Origin: Dromiciops gliroides
Taxonomy: Eukaryota > Chordata > Mammalia > Microbiotheria > Microbiotheriidae
Assembly (NCBI RefSeq): GCF_019393635.1
Contig: NC_057862.1
Location: forward strand, 478,520,669 to 478,584,668
DNA length: 64,000 nucleotides
Reading direction: 5' to 3'
Shown here: positions 25,101 to 37,100 of the stretch, in pieces
How the letters are laid out: every line of letters begins with the position of its first letter
Numbering within the stretch: the first letter of the stretch is position 1
Translations under genes and position numbers: made by a program
The notes under the pieces: generated by a model
Seen by the model: only the letters and a program-made list of their open reading frames with translations
Told to the model about the DNA's origin: nothing
Database searches by the model: none

Positions 25101-28100
25101 CTTTCATGGTGTCAGTTTAACTTAGCTTTTTTATTTTTTCCAGCTACTCTAACTTGAAACACTAGAGGATAAAGCTTATAGATCCCTTTTGTTATAATAT
25201 GTGTGGATCAAAGAGAGATACCCATCCATGTTTAACCAAAGTAAGAGTATATCCATTTATCCATTGGACTACCATTCCCTGGATTCTAATAATATATAGC
25301 TTTTTATTTATCAAAGCTGTGGTGGTTTGTAGGAAAGAAAATTTAAGGGCTCCAGTGCCCCGTCTTTTCCCCCTCCTTTAAGAAAAAAAATTACAAGGGT
25401 CATCCTTTATTTTTTTTTGAAAAATACATTTTAGGAGCAGCTAGGTGGCACAGTGGATAGAGCACCGGCCCTGCATTCAGGAGGACCTGAGTTCAGATCC
25501 AGCCTCAGACACTTGACACTTACTAGCTGTGTGACCCTGGGCAAGTCACTTAACCCCCATTACCTCACTAAAACCCCCCCCAACCCCCCCCCTTTTTTTT
25601 TTGCACAGGGCAATGGGGGTTAAGTGACTTGCCCAGGGTCACACAGCTAGTAAGTGTCAAGTGTCTGAGGCTGGATCTGAACTCAGGTCCTCCTGAATCC
25701 AGGGCTGGTGCTCTATCCACTGCGCCACCTAGCTACCCCCCTCCCCCAAATTTTATTGATGCCTCTTGTCTTTACGGTCAACTTAAATCCTTCTCTTGAT
25801 TGGAAGCCTTCCTTGGGACAAGGAAAAACAGTTAAGCAAAAAATGTTTGATACAATGATTACATTTGACAGTGTATATAATATTCTTTCTTACTGCTCCC
25901 TTTCCATTCTGCCATGAGGAGAGAGGTCATTTCATTATCTATTCCCTAGGACCATCATTGGTTTTCTCACTACTCAGAATTTGACATCCTTTGAGCAGTC
26001 TTTTCTTTTCTTTTCTTTTTTTTTTTAGTGAGTCATTGGGGTTTAGTGACTTGCCCAGGGTCACACAGCTAGTAAGTGTGAAATGTCTGAGGCTGGATTT
26101 GAACTCAGGTACTCCTGACTCCAGGGCCAGTGCTCTGTGCCACCTAGCTGCCCCAGTCTTTTCACTTATACGTTGGGGACCATTGCTTTCTTGGTCTGCA
26201 TATTTTGTTCAAAATTAGTTCATACAGATTTTCCCTTGTTTCTCTGAATTCTCTATTCCTCAGTTTTTCTGTGCAATAATACTCCATTTCATTTACATGT
26301 CATTTTCTCAGCTGTTTCACAGTTGAGAGAGCACCCTTCTTTGTTAATCCCACACTTTTATACTTAAGTGAATATAAGAAGCATCTTTGTTCCGTTCCTT
26401 GCTTTCAAAATTATTCCTCCCCCCAAACTCCCCCCCCAAACCAAACACCCACAAATATTAGAATAAACAGCAGATTTTGGAGTTTGAGATTCTTGATTAG
26501 TATTTGTGTGACCTTGGGTAAATCATTTCCCTTCCTCTGCTGTTTCCTTATTTGTGAAATGAATAGGGTTGAGCTAAATTTAGATCTCTAAAGTCTCTTA
26601 GTTCTAAATGCTAGGATCCTATGCTCCTTTCCTGTCTCTTTTATTCATGTATCCATCCATTCATTCAACAACTGTTTATTAAATGCCTGCTATGTCATGC
26701 ATACCCTCTCAACCTCCCCTCAGATTACTCTCCTTCCTGATAAGTATTCTCCTGCAGTTGAGTGATGTTGAAAGAAAGAATTTTCAAAAAAAGTTAGAAG
26801 AGACCTTAGCTTGTTTGTGACAGAGAGGAAGAGAACCAGTTGTATTAAAGAGATGTTGGAGAGAGGAGAAATAGCTGGATTATGCTTGCTGTTTATGTGT
26901 GTGATGACCACTGCAGCTGTTTCTTGTGGTCCTGACACTGTAGGAAAAAAAAAAAATTCCATGTGGCAGCATGGGACCCTGACTGCTTTCCTCTTCCACC
27001 TTATGGCTCACAGAGCATTGCTTCCTTTCCCCCCACATTGTGATGACAGGGATCCCAGAGGAGGGATGGGAAGGCAGCTAAGAATGACAAGTTAGGAAAC
27101 CATGTCCGATGAAGAAAAGTTGAAGCAACTGGGTGATGTTTAGCCTAGAAAAGAGAAGACTTGGGGAATGGTACATAATTCTGTCTTCAAATATTTGGAG
27201 CTCTTATGTGGATGAAGAAATATATTTGTTTTGTCTAGGTCCAGAAAGCAGAACTAGGGGCCACTGTGTGGAAGTGACAGGGAGGGCAGATGTTAGCTCA
27301 CTACATAAAAGAAATTTCTAATACTTAGAGTCATATGCAGTGGGGAAAAAAAAGCAAAAGTTGGATGAGTGTCTCTCAAGGCTGTTGTAGAAGGTATTCC
27401 TGCTTTGTGTGAGAAGCTGTATTGAATGAAATCAGTGAGGTTCAGGAACTGGGTTCAAATCTAGCTCTATTGCTTACTAATTTGGGTCATCTTGGCAAGG
27501 GATTTTATCTCCTGAGCCTTAGTTTCCTTATTCATAAATTAAAGGAGATGGACTAGATTGGCTTCTAAGATCCTTTCCAATTTAAATCTATGAGCCTATA
27601 AATCATATCTCTGTCATGCCTCCTGGTCTGCAGTATGGTAGCTGCCGCCTGATCTGGAGTTGAGTACTTTGTTAATTAATGGAGAGATGATAGTACGAGA
27701 CGGCAAACTTTCTGTATTAGTTTTCTTTTTAATGAAAGCTGTCTCATCATTTAGATTAATATGTGATCACTTTACAAATAATTTTTTTCTTTCAGACCAA
27801 AGAATTTTGCACAGTTGTTTTGAATCTCTTGGGTCTAGACGGTGAATCAATCTACAGTCTGACTTCTAATTCTGTATTGCTGTTATTAGCTCGAGTCATA
27901 TTGGTGAACTTAAGACATAAATTTCCCAGTATCCAGGTAGAAAAAAAAAAAATACCATGTAGTTATTTCCCTGATGGCATTTAATAGGTACCACATTAGA
28001 CTATTTAAATGGGAGTAATAACACTTATATTTCCTACCTCACAGGATTCTTGTGGGTAAACCTTATAAAGTGTTATAAAAATGTGAAATGTTCAGTTCAA

Positions 28101-31100
28101 TCAACCAACATTTATTGAGTTCCAGTAGTTGCCAGGCATTGGGTTAGGGTGCAAAGACAAAAAGGAGACAAAACTCTGCCTTGAAGCAAGGTTATATTTA
28201 ATTGGGTGGGAGGTACAATTGTACATAGAAAGGCTACATGTAGGAAGCAGCACTCAGACTGGGGCCTGGAAAGCTGAGCATTGGATTCCAAGAGGCAGAA
28301 GTGAGAGGAGGGTATTCCAGGTCTGGGGGCCAACCTATGCAAAATCTGAAGAACAATAGAATGCCATATACATTGAACATTGTGAGGGGCAGTGATGTGG
28401 AATCACTTGAAAGTTGGGCCTCAGCCAGATTGTCAAGGGATTTTAAGTGCCAAATAAGAAGTTTGCATGTTGTCCTGGAGGCACCAGGGAGCCCCTGAAC
28501 CTTCTAGAGCAGGTGAGTGTCATGGTCCTACCCATGCTTTATTAAATCATCCTGAAAGTGTGAAAGCCTGGATGTTAGTAAGAACTCCACTGTGCTATTG
28601 TTGATTTCTTTTTTTGATTGATGAAGTGATACTGGGTCTTTAAATGTTGTTCCGGGTTAGGTTATATTAATCAATAATCAATAAACTTTATTAAGCACCT
28701 ACTATGTGCCAGGTACTCTTCTAAGTGCTGGGGAAACAAAGACATAAAAGAGGCTGTGCCCTCAGGGAGCTTACTTTGATTGAAGATTATATCTAGACTC
28801 TGTGGAAACAAATTTTAAACTTTTCATATATCTTAGTTATAGGTTCAAACATATATCACCCGTCACATCATATTTACTGTCACACAATTAGCTTTAGCCC
28901 TTTCTGGGTTGTTGTGAACCCCCTGAAGAAGTGGATTCCATAAATGCAGGGAATTTAAGTTCATTCTTCCTCACATCCTGACTTGTTTTCGTGCCTTGGC
29001 ACTGGATTATAAGAACTCACATTTCTATAATGCATTGATATTACTAAGTGGTTTCTTCACCACAATCCTGTCAGGAAGGTACTGCAAGAATTTTTGGATA
29101 TGGAAATAGAAGCTGAGAAAGGCTTATGTAGCTTGTAAGGGTCAGATCGAGCTCATCTGGCTCAAAGTCATCTGCTCTTCCATTAAGAGTGCTGCTTTGT
29201 AATGGTTTACAATACTTTTGGTGTTTATCCTGGGCTGATGTTCGGCCTACCATTTAAGATGTGGAATACACACACATATATGTATATGTATGGTCCAGGA
29301 AACTCCTTGTGTAGACACTTGTTCTACCTGGATAGTTTGAGTCATCTCTAGCCTAATCTTAGTGAGGTACATGGGTACATTGAAAGGTACATTGACAGCT
29401 TCAGTGACTTGCCAGTGTCATTCACGACAGCCAGGATGTGTGTTTGGCAGGACTCGAATCCAGATTTCCCAGTTCCCTCTACTGCCTCTCACTGAGGAAA
29501 TACTGGTGCCATGGACAACTGCAGAGTGCCTTAAAATAGACTTTTCACTTATTTTAGAGTGAAAAAACCCCTAGAAATGGGACTTAATGAGTCTATCAGA
29601 TTAAATACTAGAAAACATTTCTAAAACATTTCAGTTTGTGGATTGTAATATGAAGTCTTTTTTTCTTCCTTGACTTTTGTTTTCCTCCTGACCAAGATAT
29701 TCTTATTATATAACTATAAAGGGCTGTAACATTTTGCTTATTGAATGAACAGAATCCCACTCTTCCCCTTCCTAGTCCCTGCCAGTAGGTGGCATGCTGT
29801 GTAATATCAGGCAGAACTGTGACATTGTCGTAAATCTTTTAGTCTGTTTTTTTTGTTTTTTATTTTTTGTTGACAGACCTTTATACACTCATCTCCATTT
29901 TGCATTAAAACAAACATATACTTTTATTGATGTTGTAAAAATAGACCTGAGTCCATTGCAATTAGGAAACTTCCAAAATCTTTCAGTGTTCTGATAAGGG
30001 GGATCATAAATTTCTGTACCTTGCAGCATTGTTGTAAGGATTAATGTTTTATCTATGTGAGACAGCTTAAAGGGCTACATACACATCCATCCTTGTTGCT
30101 ATTAATCTTAAAGGGAAGTAGTGTAATATAGTGTAAAGATCACTGAATTTGGCTTCAGGGGACCTGGATTACACTCTATCTCTGTCATATCTATATAACC
30201 TTGGGCAGATAACTTAACTGTTCTGGGTCTCATTTTTTTTTTTTAGCTATAAAAGGAAGTGGCTAAATTAGAGCCCTCTGAGATTCTTTCATCCCTAAGT
30301 CATGATTTTATGATAATAAAATTTCAGTTGTTGTTTAAGGGTGAAAAAAGGGTGAGAGAATGAAGGCGGTACATGTTAAAAAAAAGAATGGAAATAATTT
30401 TTGAAAATTTAAAAAGAAGGAAGACTGGGAAGCTTTATATATGGAAAGCTTTTGAATAAAACGTGACCAATTGATGTGTTCTTCTGGTTCTTTTCCAGAG
30501 TACTTCTAGGATGAGAATTTGTCAAATAACCACAACAATATATAGAGAGTTTAGAAGAAGTTCTCTATCACTGAATGCATATCTTCTCCCAAATAACCTC
30601 TAGTGCAGCATTTGGAGTTTTTCTGGGCTTTATTTCCCAAACCATTAATTTTGAAAATTCTTATTTATATTGTCTCTGTGTTACATACAAAGTGATGAAA
30701 TATGTGGGCTTAACCTTTTGACAGAATCTCTTCCTAGTAGTCCTCTGAGTCATTTGTTAGATAATACTTATTTCTTAACTACTGAGAGTGTAGTATTTAT
30801 TTGAAAACTTTTTTTTTTTTTTGGTGAGGCAATTGAGGTTAAGTGACTTGCCAGGGTCACTTGTCCTTGGAGGCAGAGTATATCTTTCTGCATTGGAAAC
30901 CAACTAGCTGTGAGCTTTAAAAAAATGTAATATGAAGGCATAAGACTGCCATATGACTTTTTTTCCCTTTCAAGTGAGATTAATGGGGCAGTAATGAGTG
31001 AGCAATGCAATCTTAAGTTCTGTCAGTCATAAACCTTTCGTCGGTAAGTATGGTGAACATTATTTGAAAGAAGATACTATTCAATATTATCAATACAGTT

Positions 31101-34100
31101 GGAATAAGTGAACATGTGTCAAGTGTCTGAGGCGGTATTTGAACTCAGGTCCTCCTGACTCCAGGGCCGGTACTCTATCCACTGCACCACCTAGCTTGCC
31201 CCGAAAAAAAAAATCATTTTTGAGGGAAGTTATAAAGAAGTGTATGTAGCTGATTTCTTTAAACATTTATGTTGATCCTCTAAAGTTTTCAGTGACTTTT
31301 GTCCTGCTTTGTTACATGTTTATGGTATGATCAAATCATAATGTTGTTGATTCTTTAATGAGCATGTCATTTGATTTCCCTATGACTCTATTCACCATCC
31401 CTGTGACAAACCAAAACAGTCCTCCTGACTACTTCACCTTTGTAGGTTTTATTTCTCCCTACTATAATGTAAGCCCATTAAGGACATTTGTATACTCAGC
31501 ACGTGGTATATTCCAAGCACTTAACGAATGCTTTTCATTCATTCATTCATGATAGTTGTATGTTAATGAATTTTTCAGTAAATGTAAGCTCCATGATAGT
31601 CAAGATTGGATCCTTTTTTGTATTTATATTCCCTACATAGTAACTCAGTACCTGGCATATAGTAGATGCTTATTGTTGATTGACAAATTGATTGCTCATA
31701 TGTGACATTTATCTTCTTGGTTTCTGAATTAATTTCGTGAAACATGAAATGACAATGTATTTGAATATGCTGTCAACAATTGTCCAATAACCGTGAATTA
31801 TGACCCATTTATTATATTAAAGAGCAATTGCTTTGAGCTCTGTTTTTGAGTTCCATAATATTTTTTTCAAGTTTGCTTCAAAGGAGATATCCTCTTTGGT
31901 CCTCTAAAATGCAGAAGCTTCTGAATTATTTGATATATTAATTGATAAGAGTGCAAATTGAGAAAAGATAGCCTTGGATCTAGGCTTAGGCCATGTTTTG
32001 GGGGTTAAATGAATAATCTGTGTAGGATATGGAGTACAGATTTAGGCCCCTGTGTAGAAGACTAGTTTCTAATGTTGATAAATACAGTCCTTGGCTCTTC
32101 AAAGAGAGGTTAGAAAGAGTGCTATCAACTTTCACCTACTCACACCTTCTGCATTCAGTACATTTTCACAAAGAGAATCTTTGAAAATGTGGATAACAGC
32201 AGTGGCGCCTGAACATAAAAATGCCGCCAATACTTAGAATTTGTATTTTGTAGCCGAACAATGATTTCTTGTCATGTGGATTTTAATGACATTACTCCGA
32301 AGAGAAAATTCTTCTCTCAAGTTGGTCTTAATTAAAATGTCCTTGGAGGCAGAGTATATCTTTCTGCATTGGAAACCAACTAGCTGTGAGCTTTAAAAAA
32401 ATGTAATATGAAGGCATAAGGCTGCCATATGACTTTTTTTTTCCCTTTCAAGTGAGATTAATGGGCAGTAATGAGTGAGCAATGCAATCTTAAGTTCTGT
32501 CAGTCATAAACCTTTCGTCGGTAAGTATGGTGAACATTATTTGAAAGAAGATACTATTCAATATTATCAATACAGTGGAATAAGTAAACATGTCAGTCAG
32601 CCAGCTTGGATGTCATGCTTTGTGAGGTTTAACAAAAAGCTATCTCAGTTTCCTTGCAGTTGCTTAACTTCTCTTGAATTTGTTTTAAAGCCCCCTCTCA
32701 GTTTTGTGGCTTTTGATGTAGACATCATTCTTTGTTCAGCTTTTCCGTTTAAATGAAAACTGACCTTTCTAGCTCATATACAACAGTTCCTAAGACACAC
32801 TCAGATATCATTTACTAAAATAGGGTTGATTTTGTTGTGCTTTTCTGGGGAGGCTGATTGGTGGGCCATGTCCTACCTATTATTTGAAAACAGCCTCTGC
32901 TAGATATTGTGAAGAATGGCTAGAGTATAGAAAGAAGAAAAACTGTAGATACTTAATAGATAAAAATCCAAGAAAGCAGTAGGGAGTAAAACTGTGACCT
33001 CGTTGTTTATATACAAATGCATGTGGCATGTAAAATTATATGTGGTCGCCTTATTTCTGTCCCAAGTTTGGGGAAAATTAGCTGGGGTTTCTGATAATAG
33101 TTGTTACTTATAAATTAGACGCTTTAGCGCCAGTTTGGGGGCATTAAGCATTTATTAAAGTATACCAAGTATTAGTAAAAAGAGAACACCTGGATCAGAA
33201 AGTTAAGAAAGGCCTATCTAGGCTAGAAAAGAGAATAGAGCTCAGCCTGGCCTGCTTCTTCCTCCAAATCCTCTGCCACCACAAGCACCTCAGAGAGCCT
33301 AACTTCTGAGTAACTGTGTGTGGAAGCTTTTTATGGGTCCAGAGGAGAGGCAGTCTTTATACACCGCTTCAAGCTAATTAGCTAGCATCAACCAAATCTC
33401 TTGGTTCATGGGACTTGAGGGTGGTCCTGTGTTGAGGTCAGAGTTCACACCCTCTGAGAAAATACCTTCTTGGGGCCAGGAAAGGTGTGTGTGTAGTGTG
33501 TGTGTGTGTGTGTGTGTGGTGTGGTGTGTGTGTGTGTGTGTGTCTGGTGTGTGTGGGTAATTGGGTTGAGTGACTTGCCCAGGTCACACAGCTAGTAAGT
33601 TTTAATGTCTGAGGCTGGATTTGAAACTCAGGTACTCCTGACATCCAGGGCCAGTGCTCTATCCACTGCGCCACCTAGCTGCCCCAGGAAGGTGTGGTTT
33701 TAATTGAATTAACTTTAACTGAAGTCAGTCAATCCAGTCACTACCCCTAGAGGGGGAGAAAGGGGGGCCTTTGGCATTCCCCAAACCCTATTATTTTCTC
33801 ACATTCGTAAAGTATGTGTAATACATCAAGCTCAAACAGCTATTTAATTCTGGGAAGCAAATCTGACCTCATAGGCACTAGAGTAGTCACGGTAAGTGAG
33901 CTATTGCTGAAATATAGTTTTGGAAGGACATCTCTCACCATATAGTTGAGATAGTGCAGGATTGGTAGAAAGAGGTCACCTAGGTTTATAATTTGGGACA
34001 TCAATTTTTTTTATTATGAGCTTGACTAACACCAACAAACATGAACATTTTCAACATTCAGATGAAAAAGTGCACTTCTCTTAAATAAGTTTTTCAAAAA

Positions 34101-37100
34101 GTGTAAATTTATCATGATACTATCATATCCTGCTTGTTAGTGTTTCCTTCTGAATTTTTTTTTGCTTTCTTTTGGTATTTTTAAATGTTTCATTTATGCT
34201 AAAAATCTGTAATGCTTTACTAATTTGCTTCTTATCCTTGCCTAGAGGCCATGCTAATTTTTCTCTGTATCCTTCCAAGTTTACTCTATGTGCTGTTAAA
34301 GTAAGCACAATTATCCACTTTCTCATTATCAGTTCATCGTCAGTTTTGTCGTATCTACCTCCAGAACATTTTTTATGTCTTTTCTCATGTGTACTCACAC
34401 AGCTTCTACCCTAGTTTAGGCCCTCCTCATCCCCCAACAAGACTGTTCTAATAGCTTTTCATTTGTTTCATTGTTTAATGTAGTGATGGGTTATTCATTT
34501 GGAGCCAGCCCATAGGCAAATAGGTTAAAAATCATGGAATGTATAGAGATTTGATAGTAATATCTGCTGGAATCATCTGATGAAGAAGTTGGACTTGTTT
34601 AATCTGAAGGTGAGCCTGGAGAGGGATATGAATTAGATTTAAGCTAGATGTAAGGAAAATTCCCAAACAGTACTATCTACTGGGATTCCACACTCTGGAG
34701 GTTTTCATGACCGCTTGTTATGTATTATTGAGAGAATTCTTATTCATACATGACTTGGACTTTATGGCTTTTCAGAGTTCTTTCAGCACTTTGATTCTGT
34801 GATTTTTTGAGTTTAACAGACTTGCTTAGTATGTTTAAATCTAATTAAAAGTTATATTTAAATGGGCCTATAGGTATAATGTTGTTTTTATAACAAAATA
34901 TTTTGTAGGGTATGAATTTTTCAGAATTGTGAATTTATTTTAGCTTATTGACTTTCTTTTTTTCTTTTTAGACTTTACCATGGTGGACCTTAAGATGTGT
35001 GAACATTCATCAGCACTTGTTAGAAGAGCGCTCACCTGAGCTCTTCAGTCTTGCCCAGATCAGTATCGAGCATGTGTGTGTTGAAATTTACATGTGTGTG
35101 TTAGTATGAAATTTAAGGGGGCAGCTAGGTGGTACAGTGGATAGAGTACCAGCCCTGGAGTCAGGAGGACCTGAGTTCAAATCCGGCCTCAGACACTTAA
35201 TACTTACTAGCTGTGTGACCCTGGGCAAGTCACTTAACCCCAACTGCCTCACCCCCCCCCCAAAAAAAAAATTAAGTCTTATTTCAGTTGAAATAGTTTG
35301 TATTAAGTTATTTGTCAAGTTATAACTTGTGACTTAACATTTGTTTTTTTAAATAAGTGTTTTCATAATTCTGATAAAAGCATCAAAATCATAGTTACTT
35401 GTGCTTTACTAGATGTTTCTGAGAAAGACAAACAAAAAACCAGGTTGATAGTTTCGGACTTGGAGAAAAAAAGTAATGGGTCTGAACAACAAAAACCAAA
35501 TAAACACGTATTTATAGTTAATGACATATTTCATGGATCTAGAATCTTTATTTAAATTTTTTTCTTGAAATCTTTTTTTCACATTATCAGCATTTCCCAA
35601 CAGTTAAAAAAAAAAACCCAACAAACTATAGGGGCCAAATTTTAATTGGGGAGTGTTAGCTAGGCGGCTTGCTGCAATATTGGGGCAAGGAAGGAGACCA
35701 ATAGCCTCCCTTGAAAACAGAACAGGGTTTATTAACAAGAACTAACTTAAAAATACAAGCAAGATCAGTAGAATTAAGGGAAAGGAAAAAAAAAATGGGG
35801 GAAGGGAAACAATACAACCTGAATAACACCACCGCCCAGGGATCAGCTGAGAACATATGGCTGTGTCCTGTCACTTTCCAGCTTCAAACTAGAATGGCGA
35901 AACCCCTCTCTTCTCCTTCGCAGCAGACCCCGGGCTGACCACACATAGCCCTAAGCCAACTGGCTGGCAGCCCTGACTGACAGTCACATGACTGCCCTCA
36001 CTGGGCTTCCAGCCTTATGATTTTGTCAGGCCCATGTAGGCATTGGCGAGTGGTGATGACGTGAGGTGCCAGTGCCATGGTGACAGCTACAACCAGTGAG
36101 TCGAGCACTGTGCCATTGTGGAGGTGCAGCGCCTGAGTCCCAGGCCAGTGCATGTGCCGGTGTTTTTTAAATTCTAGCCAAAAGATGGGGTCATAAAAAC
36201 CTCAAATAATAATTCTTTAAATAGCATATAAAAAATCTGATTGTATATGCAATCCATTTCACATCCATTGTCCTGTACCTCTGTAGAGAAGGATAGAGGA
36301 GTTACCTGCTGTTTACATTTAAAAATGAGTAACGGATTTCAACACATACTATTGTCATATTAGCTTACTAGTTTTATGTTCATTAATTTCTACATTCATG
36401 TATACATTTTAATTTTTGTGTAATGGTAGTCATTGTAAATATATACTGTTATGCCTGGTTTTGCTTTCTTTAAATTGCTTTACTTCATCTAATTCTTTCC
36501 AGTTTTTTTAATATTCCATATATGGTTATAGTTTTCGAATGCTTTGTAGTTTTGCATTTTATTGATATACCATAGTTTATTCAGCAATTTATATCTATTA
36601 TTTCTTTATTAATCCTTTTAGTAGATTTGTTTTCTTTTTTTTTTTTTTTTTGGTGAAGCAATTGGGGTTAAGTGACTTGCCCAGGGTCACACAGCTAGTA
36701 AGTGTCAAGTGTCTGAGACCAGATTTGAACTCAGGTCTTCCTGACTCCAGGGCCAGTGCTCTATCTGCTGTGTCACCTAGCTGCCCCCAGTAGATTTGTT
36801 ATATTGATGGCTTCTATTATCATTATAGCTTTTAATTTTTTTCTTACCCTATTAACTTTTATTAATCTAATTGTTGACTTTTTTGTTGTGTATAAATTTA
36901 ACATTATTTTATATTATTTTAATTTATTTCACCACTTTTTTCTGCCTCTTGTATAATTTTCTATTTTGAATTCGGTTTTATCTATCTTTGTTTATACTCA
37001 CTGCATGATCTTGGATAAGTCACTTCATTTTCCTGGGACTCAGTTTCTTCATCTATAAAATAAAGACAAGATAACTTCTTTGGATTCATTTAGTATTACA

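Larger units (their letters stand above)
33043..33804 (-). mobile_element. LTR-like element with nested SINE
   Basis: The left edge TGTGGTCGCC and GCATTTATTAAAG resemble the 50261 LTR, and the right side ends near TTTTCTCACA. A SINE with a TG-repeat tail is inserted at about 33486-33684. The right part (GGCATTCCCCAAACCC) has no counterpart in the other copies, so this may be a different subfamily. Edges lack a clear duplication. Confidence 0.45.

Noticed and set aside
33438-33674. His/Thr-rich 78-codon ORF
   Set aside because: Produced by the TG microsatellite and a SINE read in antisense.
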